Assembly (NCBI GenBank): GCA_947331495.1
Contig: CAMZOI010000001.1
Coordinates: 310,001 to 374,000, forward strand
DNA from: Erythrobacteraceae bacterium Alg239-R51
GTDB taxonomy: Bacteria > Pseudomonadota > Alphaproteobacteria > Sphingomonadales > Sphingomonadaceae
Length of the DNA stretch: 64,000 bases
Reading direction: 5' to 3'
In this document: positions 9,157 through 17,417 of the stretch, piece by piece
How positions within the stretch are numbered: position 1 is the stretch's first letter
Layout of the letters: each line of letters starts with the position of its first letter
Program-made: the position numbers and the translations under genes
The notes under the pieces: model-generated
Database searches by the model: none
Seen by the model: only the letters and a program-made list of their open reading frames with translations
What the model was told of the DNA's origin: nothing

Positions 9157-10113
9157 CTATCTGGTTCGCCTGAACCAGAAAGAACCCGGCCGGCGTTCGG
9201 GATGGCGTTTCATGGACGGGCAGGCTGCTGCGAACGCATCGTAGTGTTCGCGGGCGAGTAGGTTGCTGGCGGCCAGGACCTCGAATTCTTCGTTGAACGC
9301 CAGGAAGGCCTCGAGCAAATATTGCTCGTTCCACAAACGGCGCTTCTCGCGCAGCCAGAATTCCGGGTAGGGATAGGGCGTGAAAACGTCATGCACGTGA
9401 ACGAGAACGCCCGGCTTCAAATTCGGAATAATTTCTTGGAATTCATAGAGGACATCGCCGAACGGGCGGATCACGTGCGAACTGTCGATCAACAGTATGT
9501 CGTTTTCTTCCAGCTGGTCGAACCATGACAGATCGATATCCTCGATCTTCTTGCGAATGACCGTCACGCTCGTCTGGCTGAGCCACTCTACCTCGTAGGG
9601 TTCGATGCACAGCTGGGCGCATTCATAGCCGGCATCCTGCGCCCGGTTCTGCTTCACGGCCAGTTCGGAAATCAACGTCGATTGCCCGCTGCCGACTTCG
9701 ATGATGCGCTGCGGCTTGAAGTGGCGTATCATGTTGTAGGCCATGTCCGCATCGCCCGGCCCGTAGAACCGGTTGGCGAAACCGAATTCCGTCTTCGACG
9801 GTTTCTTATCGGCGAATGCATTAAGTTCGTCGGCGTAGGAAAACTTGGCAAGCAGGTCGAGCTGGCCATCCACGTTGAGGTCCACGCCAGGCAGGTTCCG
9901 CTTGCTAAGAACGTCTTCGGGAAGATCCTGATCGCGATAGGTCGGCTCGTAATACCGACTGGTCCGAACCTGGAAATTCAGCCGGTCGGCGGTCTTGCGG
10001 AAAAGCGGCAGGTTTTCGTGATACCGCCCCGCGAACCGCAATGCGGGCGAAACGGCGTACGCAAATGCCGATACGAGCACATCAGCTGTTTTTATGCGAA
10101 ATTTAGAGGGCAT
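9157..10113 (-). CDS. Class I SAM-dependent methyltransferase, function unknown
   Basis: This is a 318-residue protein with a central Rossmann methyltransferase core. The SAM-binding IEVGSGQST is near residue 147, an acidic residue follows in the second strand (CIEPYE), and ILLIDSSHV marks strand 4. Such Methyltransf_24-type proteins are found in polysaccharide and small-molecule modification, but nothing here fixes the substrate. The N-terminus has a basic stretch and a weak hydrophobic segment (residues 9-25) that might associate with the membrane. The start at 10113 (MPSKFRIK) is chosen over a longer frame because AGGTGAAGG precedes it. Confidence 0.78.
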   Translation of the reverse strand: MPSKFRIKTADVLVSAFAYAVSPALRFAGRYHENLPLFRKTADRLNFQVRTSRYYEPTYRDQDLPEDVLSKRNLPGVDLNVDGQLDLLAKFSYADELNAFADKKPSKTEFGFANRFYGPGDADMAYNMIRHFKPQRIIEVGSGQSTLISELAVKQNRAQDAGYECAQLCIEPYEVEWLSQTSVTVIRKKIEDIDLSWFDQLEENDILLIDSSHVIRPFGDVLYEFQEIIPNLKPGVLVHVHDVFTPYPYPEFWLREKRRLWNEQYLLEAFLAFNEEFEVLAASNLLAREHYDAFAAACPSMKRHPERRPGSFWFRRTR

Positions 10114-10217
10114 CAAACCTTCACCTGACCGGCCCCTGGACCATCGGTTGCGCCACTTCCATAAAAGCCCAGGCATTGCAACCGAATGAACTTCCAAACA
10201 AAGTCGTGACAGCAAGA

Positions 10218-10243
10218 CGCCCGGAAGCCGAAGCAACCGGGCG
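10218..10243 (-). terminator. Hairpin after ctrA
   Basis: CGCCCGG and CCGGGCG are separated by 12 bases, about 30 bases past the ctrA stop. No clear T tract follows. It probably marks the 3' end of the ctrA transcript. Confidence 0.5.
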
Positions 10244-10272
10244 CGCTCGCCATTCCCGTCCAGGAGAAAACT

Positions 10273-10968
10273 TCAGGCGGCTTCGGCCTCTTCGTTCGGA
10301 TCGCGCAACACGTAACCGCGACCCCACACGGTTTCGATGTAGTTCTCGCCAGCGCAGGCGTGGCTCAGCTTCTTGCGCAGCTTGCAGATGAAGACATCGA
10401 TAATCTTGAGCTCGGGTTCGTCCATGCCGCCGTAAAGGTGGTTGAGAAACATTTCCTTCGTCAGCGTGGTGCCCTTGCGGAGCGACAGGAGCTCCAGCAT
10501 TGCATATTCCTTGCCGGTCAGGTGGACGCGGGCACCATCGACTTCGACCGTCTTGGCATCGAGGTTGACCGCCAGCTTGCCGGTGCGGATGACCGACTGG
10601 CTATGACCTTTCGAACGGCGGACGACGGCGTGAATGCGCGCTACCAGTTCTTCGCGATGGAACGGTTTCGTCACGTAATCGTCGGCGCCAAAGCCGAACG
10701 AACGGATCTTGCTATCCATCTCGGCAATGCCCGACAGGATCAGAACCGGGGTTTGCACCTTGGCCACGCGCAGCTTCTTGAGCACATCGTATCCATGCAT
10801 GTCCGGCAGGTTCAGATCGAGCAGGATGATATCGTAATCATACAGCTTACCCAGATCGAGGCCCTCTTCGCCAAGATCGGTTGAATAGACATTGAAGCCT
10901 TCGGTGGTGAGCATGAGCTCGATCGCCTTGGCTGTTGTCGGCTCATCTTCGATCAGCAGTACACGCAT
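10273..10968 (-). CDS. ctrA: Cell-cycle master response regulator CtrA
   Basis: CtrA is an OmpR-type transcription factor that controls cell cycle, motility and envelope genes in alphaproteobacteria after phosphorelay from CckA-ChpT. The receiver domain (1-115) has the phosphoacceptor Asp51 in LLDLNLP and the conserved Lys in VTKPF. The winged-helix domain (about 125-222) has the highly conserved [10 protein letters not shown] and WGRGYVL segments. The 231-residue length equals Caulobacter CtrA. The C-terminus (EEAEAA) ends in Ala-Ala, as is usual for ClpXP-degraded CtrA. Upstream TTAA boxes suggest autoregulation. Confidence 0.97.
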   Translation of the reverse strand: MRVLLIEDEPTTAKAIELMLTTEGFNVYSTDLGEEGLDLGKLYDYDIILLDLNLPDMHGYDVLKKLRVAKVQTPVLILSGIAEMDSKIRSFGFGADDYVTKPFHREELVARIHAVVRRSKGHSQSVIRTGKLAVNLDAKTVEVDGARVHLTGKEYAMLELLSLRKGTTLTKEMFLNHLYGGMDEPELKIIDVFICKLRKKLSHACAGENYIETVWGRGYVLRDPNEEAEAA

Positions 10969-11030
10969 GGGAAGTCCCCCGTTTGTCCCTAGTGTCCTTG
11001 GTAACCCTCCGCCAGGAGGTGTCGCCCCTT

Positions 11031-11085
11031 GTTAACCACATCAGGTCTGAACGGAAAAGGTTAACGGCGGGTAAAGGGCGTTAAC
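11031..11085 (-). promoter_or_regulatory. Cluster of CtrA-type boxes upstream of ctrA
   Basis: Three GTTAAC hexamers stand at 11031-11036, 11060-11065 and 11080-11085. The middle one forms TTAA, seven bases, TAAA at 11061-11075. This has one mismatch to the TTAA-N7-TTAA CtrA operator. The cluster lies 63-117 bases before the ctrA ATG, where autoregulatory sites are expected. Confidence 0.65.
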
Positions 11086-11109
11086 TTTTTCAGGTGTGGT
11101 GAGATGGAC

Positions 11110-12558
11110 TCACATCGCGCGGAGTTTCTTTTCCCGTCGCCGCTGTGCGCTTGACCCGATTCCGATCGCCTCGCGATATTTCGCGACCGTGCGTCGGGCA
11201 AGGTCAAATCCTTCGGCGTTGAGCAAGTCGGCGAGCTTCTGGTCGGACAGCACCTTCTTCGGATTCTCGCTGTTGCAAAGGGCACGGATGCGGGCCTTGA
11301 TTGCCTCGCTGCTGGCTCCTTCGCCGTCCGCCGCGCCCACTCCACTGGAGAAGAAATACTTCAGTTCGAAGGTGCCGCGCGGACAAGACAGATACTTGTT
11401 GCTGGTCACCCGGCTTACGGTCGATTCATGCATTTCGATCGTGTCGGCCACTTCGCGCAGAGTCAGCGGGCGCATGGCGGTAACGCCTTGGCGAAAGAAA
11501 CCGTCCTGCCGCTTAACGATTTCGGCGGCGGTCTTGAGGATCGTTTTCTGTCGCTGATCCAGTGCGCGGATCAGCCAGTCTGCTTCGCCCAACTGCTCCT
11601 TGAGCCAGCTTCGCGATGTCTTGTCGCGCGCGTCGCCGGTTAATTGGACATAATATTCGCGATTGACGACAAGGCGCGGAAGGCTCGCTTCATTGAGGCG
11701 GATGTCCCAACCCTGACCCCTCGGCGCGACCAGCACGTCCGGAACCACGGACATCTCCACGCCTCCGCCGAAATGACAACCTGGCTTCGGGTCGTATGAC
11801 CGCAGTTCAGCGAGCATGTCGGCGAAATCCTCGTCATCGACCTCACACATGCGCTTCAGTCTCGCGAAGTCGCCTGCCGCGACGAGATCGAGATTGTCGA
11901 TCAGCCGGGCCATGCAAGGATCGTAGCGGTCAGCCTCTTTCGCTTGCAAAGCGAGACATTCGGAAAGGGAACGCGCACCCACCCCCGTTGGATCGAGCGA
12001 CTGGACTGTTTCCAACGCCCGTTCGACTTCGCAGAGCGGCACGCCCAACTCGCCAGCCAATCGCGCAAGGTCGGCCTGCAAATATCCGGCCTCGTCGAGC
12101 TCACCGATCAGCCGTAGTGCGATCAGGCATTCGCGTGTGTCGTGTGCGACGGCGCCAATCTGGTCTGAAAGGTGCTGCGCCAGGGTCGGTTCGTCGGAAG
12201 ACCAGTTTTCCAGGTCGGGTAATGCTTCGCCAATACTGCCACGATCCGCAGCACGGCTCCAGTCGCCGGTGTCGGCAGAGGCTGCATCGGGGTCGAGGGC
12301 GGCGGGGTCGACATCCAACGCACGCTCGCCATCGAAATCCGGTCCGGCGTCGTGCTCGCCCGGATCGGCAGTCTCGTTCTCGCCTTTCTCGCGGCTGATC
12401 TCCCCGACTTCCAGCAGCGGGTTGGTTTCCAGCGTTTCGGCGACGAAGCTTTCGATTTCCAGATTGGACAGCGCGAGCAATTTGATCGCCTGCTGGAGCT
12501 GCGGCGTCATTACCAGCGATTGCGTCTGTCTGAGGTCCAGCCTCGGAGCTAGCGTCAT
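11110..12558 (-). CDS. rpoN: RNA polymerase sigma-54 factor
   Basis: Sigma-54 directs RNA polymerase to -24/-12 promoters that need an AAA+ activator. The 482-residue protein has the Gln-rich region I (QSLVMTPQLQQAIKLL at the N-terminus), an acidic linker (about 65-125), the core-binding and HTH regions, and the C-terminal RpoN box ARRTVAKYRE. It lies 26 bases downstream of lptB and is probably co-transcribed with it. The lptB-rpoN pairing is widely conserved in Proteobacteria. Confidence 0.96.
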   Translation of the reverse strand: MTLAPRLDLRQTQSLVMTPQLQQAIKLLALSNLEIESFVAETLETNPLLEVGEISREKGENETADPGEHDAGPDFDGERALDVDPAALDPDAASADTGDWSRAADRGSIGEALPDLENWSSDEPTLAQHLSDQIGAVAHDTRECLIALRLIGELDEAGYLQADLARLAGELGVPLCEVERALETVQSLDPTGVGARSLSECLALQAKEADRYDPCMARLIDNLDLVAAGDFARLKRMCEVDDEDFADMLAELRSYDPKPGCHFGGGVEMSVVPDVLVAPRGQGWDIRLNEASLPRLVVNREYYVQLTGDARDKTSRSWLKEQLGEADWLIRALDQRQKTILKTAAEIVKRQDGFFRQGVTAMRPLTLREVADTIEMHESTVSRVTSNKYLSCPRGTFELKYFFSSGVGAADGEGASSEAIKARIRALCNSENPKKVLSDQKLADLLNAEGFDLARRTVAKYREAIGIGSSAQRRREKKLRAM

Positions 12559-12584
12559 CGTTCAGCTCCCGACACATCCATGCA

Positions 12585-13370
12585 TTACAACGTGAAGCTC
12601 TCGCCGAGATAGAGGCGTTTGACATTTTCGTCCGCCACCAGTGCCTGCGGCGTGCCCGCAAACAGCACTTGTCCGCCATAGATGATGCAGGCGCGGTCCA
12701 CGATCTCCAGGGTTTCACGCACATTGTGGTCCGTGATCAACACACCGATACCGCGCGTTTTCAGATCCGCCACCAGGTCCCGGATATCGCTGATCGAAAG
12801 GGGGTCGATGCCTGCAAATGGCTCGTCGAGCAACATGATCGAAGGCTTGGCAGCCAGCGCGCGGGCGATTTCGCAGCGGCGCCGCTCACCGCCGGACAAG
12901 GCCATGGCGGGGCTTTCGCGCAGCCGTGTCAGCCCGAACTCATCGAGCAGCCGCTCGAGCTCGTCACGACGTGTCTGCGCATCGGGTTCGACCATCTCGA
13001 GCACGCTGTTGATGTTCTGCTCGACCGTCATGCCGCGAAAGATGCTGGTTTCCTGGGGAAGATATCCCAGACCCAGTATGGCGCGGCGATACATCGGCAG
13101 ATTGGTGACATCATCGCCGTCCATCAGGATGCGCCCGGCATCGGGACGGACAAGACCCATGATCGAATAGAAGCACGTTGTCTTGCCGGCGCCGTTCGGG
13201 CCGAGCAATCCGAGGACTTCGCCCTTGCCGACGCTCAACGAGATGTCGGTCAGCACAGCACGCTTGTCGTAGCTCTTGGCGATGGAAATCACTTCCAGCC
13301 CGCCTTGCGGCAAGGGCGGGGCGGCATCGTGTACCGCTTCGTTGTCCGGGCTCAGTCCGATATCGGCCAT
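12585..13370 (-). CDS. lptB: LPS export ABC transporter ATP-binding protein LptB
   Basis: It is the ATPase of the LptB2FGC complex that drives lipopolysaccharide extraction from the inner membrane. Walker A GPNGAGKTT is near residue 60, signature LSGGERRR near 158, and Walker B LLDEPFAGID near 179. The sequence around PQETSIFRGMTV is typical of LptB. The N-terminus carries about 25 extra residues before the ABC fold. The ATG at 13370 (MADIG) is chosen. An in-frame ATG at 13382 is an alternative, and neither has a strong ribosome site. lptA and lptC, usually just upstream, are absent here. Confidence 0.94.
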   Translation of the reverse strand: MADIGLSPDNEAVHDAAPPLPQGGLEVISIAKSYDKRAVLTDISLSVGKGEVLGLLGPNGAGKTTCFYSIMGLVRPDAGRILMDGDDVTNLPMYRRAILGLGYLPQETSIFRGMTVEQNINSVLEMVEPDAQTRRDELERLLDEFGLTRLRESPAMALSGGERRRCEIARALAAKPSIMLLDEPFAGIDPLSISDIRDLVADLKTRGIGVLITDHNVRETLEIVDRACIIYGGQVLFAGTPQALVADENVKRLYLGESFTL

Positions 13371-13552
13371 GGCCGTGCCCATAGCATGCCGGCCAACGCT
13401 GGAAACCCCGACCGCCGCGCTTTTTCGTCGAACCGCTAGGTTCCAGGTGTGAATCGAGATACGCCCCGCGGCGCAAGAGGTTGATGACCCTTGCCAGCCG
13501 TTCACAAATTTGAAAGGATGTGCATCGGGTAGAGGAATACGCGGAGAGACAT

Positions 13553-13927
13553 ATGCCAAAGGCACTCCACGACGGCGATATCGTTGCCGGTGACGCGGCG
13601 AAGGCCGATCGCGACTGGCGCAAGGCCATGAGCGACAATGTGGCCATGGCCCTGCTGGTTTATACAGCGTTGCAGATTTTCGTCACCGTCAATGCCTTGA
13701 AGCAGGGTGTGTCCTCGACGCTTCCCTATTTCGCGCTCATAATTCTGGTCGCAGGAATCATTCCAGCCTGTCGCTGGTTCGAAAAGCGCTGGAGAGATCT
13801 TTCCGACACGCAAGCCGCCGACCCTGAGTTGAAGAGCGCGTTTCGTCGCGATCAACTCATGCTTTGGGGTCTTGCTATCCTTCTCCCGCTTTTGCTTACG
13901 GGTTTTTTCAAGGCGATCTTCGCCTGA
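13553..13927 (+). CDS. Small three-helix membrane protein, unknown function
   Basis: This is a 124-residue protein with hydrophobic stretches at about 30-50, 58-75 and 103-123 separated by charged loops (CRWFEKRWRD). It has no recognised domain. The ATG at 13553 follows GGAG at 13543-13546, a better start than the longer frame beginning at 13520. It is divergent from lptB and followed after 72 bases by pmbA on the same strand. The sequence looks like a lineage-specific conserved membrane protein. Confidence 0.72.
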   Translation: MPKALHDGDIVAGDAAKADRDWRKAMSDNVAMALLVYTALQIFVTVNALKQGVSSTLPYFALIILVAGIIPACRWFEKRWRDLSDTQAADPELKSAFRRDQLMLWGLAILLPLLLTGFFKAIFA

Positions 13928-13999
13928 TCTTCTCGTAGTTGTCAGCGCGGCACCCTGCGCCTACCGAACGCGGATGACTGCCCCTGCCAGAACTATCCC

Positions 14000-15346
14000 G
14001 TGATCGATCCGGACGAAGCAATTGTCCGTGGTCGCGAACTTGTCGACCTTGCGCTCAAGAACGGTGCCGATGCCGCAGACGTTGTGGCGCGCGCCAGTTC
14101 TTCGGAAAGCGTGACCGTGCGGCTTGGGGCGATCGAGGATGTCGATCGTTCCGAAAGCGAAGCGATCGGCCTGCGGGTATTCGTCGGTAAGCGCTCTGCC
14201 TCGATCCATACCAGCGATTTTGCGCCTGCCGGACTACGAGAACTGGCGGCTCGTGCAGTCGAGATGGCCAGGCTCGCCCCGGAAGATTCGTATGCCGGCC
14301 TGGCACCAAAGGACAATTTGTACACCGGCGACAACAGCGATCTCGATTTGCTGGATGCAGGCGAACCGGACCCGGCCGACCTGCGTGAGGCTGCCTTGCA
14401 AGCAGAAGAAGCAGCGCGCGCCGTCGCCGGCGTTACCAATTCCAACGGTGCCACAGCAGGCTACGACCGCGGAGTGTTCGCGCTCGTCACATCGCACGGT
14501 TTTGCGCGTGGTTTCGGGAGCAGCTCGCATTCACTGTCGGCCAGCATGGTCGCCGGTGCGGGCGGCGACAAGCAGACGGATTATGCTTATCGTACGCAGC
14601 GCCACCGTGCCGACCTTCCCGCACCCGAAACCATCGGTCGCGAAGCGGGCGAACGCACGGTACGCAAGGTCGGTTCGTCATCCATGCCGTCGAAGCGAAT
14701 GCCGGTCCTGTTCGACCCGCGCGTTGGCAACGGGCTCGTCGGCCATCTGCTGGGTGCGATGAAGGGGCCGGCGATAGCCCGCAAAGCCAGCTTCCTGCTC
14801 GCCTACGAGAGCGAGCAACTGTTCGATAGTCATATCCACATCGTGGAGGAGCCCCTGCGCCGCCGCGGTCTGCGTTCGCGAAGTTTCGACGGGGAGGGTG
14901 TCGAATGCAAGGCGCTCGCCTTGATCGAGGGTGGGCGCACGACCGGTTGGCTGACGAACGTCGCGTCCGCCCGACAGCTAGACCTGCCATTGACCGGCCA
15001 TGCGGGGCGGGGCGGTGGGGGATCGCCGGGCGTTTCGCCAAGCAACGTCGCGCTGGAAGGAGGCAGCCAGAGCGTTGCGGAGCTGATGGCCGATATCGAG
15101 GACGGCCTTTATGTCACCAGCCTGTTCGGCCAGGGTGTGAACCTCGTCACCGGCGATTACAGCCGCGGGGCGAGCGGGCTGCGCATCCGAAACGGCGAGC
15201 TGGCCGAACCGGTGGCGGAGATCACGGTGGCAGGCACTTTACCCGACATGTTCCGTGCGCTTGTTCCTGCCAACGACCTTCAACTAAGGCATGGGATCGA
15301 CGTACCTACGGTGCGGATCGACAACATGTCGGTAGCCGGATCGTGA
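14000..15346 (+). CDS. pmbA: TldD/PmbA-family metallopeptidase PmbA
   Basis: TldD and PmbA (TldE) form a heterodimeric protease that processes peptides such as microcin B17 precursor and CcdA. PmbA is the partner that lacks the metal site. The 448-residue length and the conserved GVSPSNV, GLYVTSLFGQGVNLVTGDYSRG and C-terminal NDL segments identify the PmbA side. A GTG start at 14000 is the only early start in frame. No clear ribosome site precedes it. No tldD is in the window. The stop overlaps the mechanosensitive channel gene by four bases (GTGA). Confidence 0.9.
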   Translation: MIDPDEAIVRGRELVDLALKNGADAADVVARASSSESVTVRLGAIEDVDRSESEAIGLRVFVGKRSASIHTSDFAPAGLRELAARAVEMARLAPEDSYAGLAPKDNLYTGDNSDLDLLDAGEPDPADLREAALQAEEAARAVAGVTNSNGATAGYDRGVFALVTSHGFARGFGSSSHSLSASMVAGAGGDKQTDYAYRTQRHRADLPAPETIGREAGERTVRKVGSSSMPSKRMPVLFDPRVGNGLVGHLLGAMKGPAIARKASFLLAYESEQLFDSHIHIVEEPLRRRGLRSRSFDGEGVECKALALIEGGRTTGWLTNVASARQLDLPLTGHAGRGGGGSPGVSPSNVALEGGSQSVAELMADIEDGLYVTSLFGQGVNLVTGDYSRGASGLRIRNGELAEPVAEITVAGTLPDMFRALVPANDLQLRHGIDVPTVRIDNMSVAGS

Positions 15347-16746
15347 CCAGGCTGTTCGCGGTTCTGGCGTTCTTTATCGCCATGCCGCTCTCGGCGCAGC
15401 TCGAACTGCCGAGCGATCCGGAACCGACCCAGACCGCCGCGCCCGAACCTGCCCAGACGATTGCAGCCACGCAGGACGAAGGAACCGATGCGCGCATCGA
15501 ACAACGCGTTTCCGGCATCTTTGCCGAACTGCCGTCGTTCCAAGATGTCGCGGTTACGGTCAGCGAAGGTGTGGTTTCGCTTTCGGGCACCGTGCCGCGC
15601 GCGGAAGATGTCGAGCGCGCCGAAGCGATTGTTAACCGCGTATCGGGCGTCGTTACGGTGGAAAACGCCCTGGAGCGCGACCTGTCGATTTCTGCCCAGG
15701 GTGGTGGGATCGCGAGCCTCGCGGACCGCTGGGCAGGCTTTCTTGCCGCGTTGCCTCTTATCGGACTCGCGATTGCCGTCTGGGCGGTGATCGCGGTGAC
15801 CGGCTATCTCATCGCGGGGCTCGGGACCATCTGGCACCGGATCGCCCCGAATGGCTTTCTGGCCGAGTTGATCTCCAGCGCAATTCGCTTCGGATTCGTC
15901 ATTCTGGGCCTGGTGGTGGCGCTCGACATGGTCGGGGCGACCGCGCTACTCGGGGCGGTGTTGGGAGGAGCGGGTCTGATCGGGATCGCGCTGGGCTTTG
16001 CCTTGCGCGACACGATCGAGAACTACGTCGCCTCGCTGATGCTGTCGCTGCGCCAGCCATTTCGCGCCAACGATCATGTCCTGATCGACGATCTGGAAGG
16101 CAGGGTGATTCGCCTCACCAGCCGCGCGACCATATTGATGACGCTGGACGGAAATCATCTGCGCATTCCGAACGGCCAGGTGTTCAAGGCAGTCATCACC
16201 AATTTTACCCGCAATCCGCAGAGACGGTTCGAGTTCGATCTCGGGGTCGATGCCGACGATGATGCCCGCGCCGCTCGCAAGCTGGGACGCGAAACCCTGG
16301 CGGCACTGGATTTCGTGCTCGCAAATCCTCCACCTGAAGCCCGTATCCTGGAGGTCGGAGACTCAAACGTTGTCATCCGTTTCCTGGGGTGGATCGACCA
16401 GACGCAGACCGACTGGTTCAAGGGACAGAGCCGCGCCATACCGGCAGTCAAGGAAGCGCTGGAGGAGGCCGGCTTCGGCCTGCCCGAACCGATCTACCGG
16501 CTGCGCTTCGATCCTCGTTCTGCAACCGTCCCGTTCGAAAATATTCCCGAGGGTGAGCGCGCGCGGGGTTCCGGGCAGTCACCTTCACCTGCGCCAGCGA
16601 AAACGAAACACACCATCACCGTGACCGAAGCCGACGAGGATATCCGCCCCGCGAACGAAATCGCAACCATGGTGGAAGAGGAACGCCGAACGAGCAGCGG
16701 CGAACAGGAAAAGGACCTGCTCGACCGCTCTCGACCCGTAGAGTGA
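15343..16746 (+). CDS. BON-domain mechanosensitive channel (MscS family)
   Basis: This is a 467-residue small-conductance mechanosensitive channel with an added periplasmic BON domain. A signal peptide (cleavage after MPLSA, about residue 18) is followed by a BON domain (about 50-110). Transmembrane helices follow at about 128-160 and 170-205, including the Gly/Ala-rich pore helix LGGAGLIGIALGFALRD. The MscS beta domain comes next (RANDHVLIDDLEGRV). The last 60 residues are a hydrophilic, charged tail. The GTG start overlaps the pmbA stop. BON domains bind phospholipid or connect to the envelope, so membrane-stress sensing is likely. Confidence 0.88.
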   Translation: MTRLFAVLAFFIAMPLSAQLELPSDPEPTQTAAPEPAQTIAATQDEGTDARIEQRVSGIFAELPSFQDVAVTVSEGVVSLSGTVPRAEDVERAEAIVNRVSGVVTVENALERDLSISAQGGGIASLADRWAGFLAALPLIGLAIAVWAVIAVTGYLIAGLGTIWHRIAPNGFLAELISSAIRFGFVILGLVVALDMVGATALLGAVLGGAGLIGIALGFALRDTIENYVASLMLSLRQPFRANDHVLIDDLEGRVIRLTSRATILMTLDGNHLRIPNGQVFKAVITNFTRNPQRRFEFDLGVDADDDARAARKLGRETLAALDFVLANPPPEARILEVGDSNVVIRFLGWIDQTQTDWFKGQSRAIPAVKEALEEAGFGLPEPIYRLRFDPRSATVPFENIPEGERARGSGQSPSPAPAKTKHTITVTEADEDIRPANEIATMVEEERRTSSGEQEKDLLDRSRPVE

Positions 16747-16747
16747 T

Positions 16748-17305
16748 CTAGTCGTTGCGCCCCAGGCCGGGGTTCGGCGAGTTCTTCGCCCGCTCGATCG
16801 ATTCCATCACGATGCGCTTTGCATCGGCGGCATCACCCCAGTTTCCGACCCGCACCCACTTTTCCTTTTCAAGATCTTTGTAGTGGGTGAAGAAATGTTC
16901 GATCTGCTGGAAAATGATGCTCGGCAGATCTTTGGTTTCGCCGACATCGGAATAATACGGAAACGTCGTGTCGACCGGCACGCAGACGATTTTCTCGTCG
17001 CCGCCGTGCTCGTCTTCCAGGTTCAGCACGCCGATCGGCCGTGCGCGGACGACACAGCCGGGAATGAACGGGCTGCGTGCGATGACCAGCGCGTCCAGCG
17101 GATCGCCGTCGGGCGACAGCGTATGCGGCACGAACCCGTAATTGGTCGGGTAACGCATCGGCGTGTGCAGAATGCGGTCGACGAACAGAGCGCCTGAATC
17201 CTTGTCGAATTCGTATTTCACCGGTTCGCCGCCAGTCGGCACTTCGATGATGACATTGAGGTCGTCGGGCGGGCTTTCGCCGATGGGAATCCTGTCGATG
17301 CGCAT
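16748..17305 (-). CDS. ppa: Inorganic pyrophosphatase
   Basis: It hydrolyses pyrophosphate to phosphate and pulls nucleotide-polymerising reactions forward. The protein is 185 residues. The family signature DGDPLDALV is near residue 66 and the downstream catalytic DEHGGDEKI region is present, as in family I soluble pyrophosphatases of about 175-180 residues. It is convergent with the mechanosensitive channel gene, with only one base between the stops, and divergent from hisS. Confidence 0.96.
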   Translation of the reverse strand: MRIDRIPIGESPPDDLNVIIEVPTGGEPVKYEFDKDSGALFVDRILHTPMRYPTNYGFVPHTLSPDGDPLDALVIARSPFIPGCVVRARPIGVLNLEDEHGGDEKIVCVPVDTTFPYYSDVGETKDLPSIIFQQIEHFFTHYKDLEKEKWVRVGNWGDAADAKRIVMESIERAKNSPNPGLGRND

Positions 17306-17417
17306 TCTTGCGTCCTTGGCTGTTTCTGTCCGGTCCCCCTCCCCAGAAAGACTTCGCGGCGCGCCCTAGCCTTCCCTTGATATTGCGGCAACAGCCTTCC
17401 TCGCCTAAGCGCGCGCC

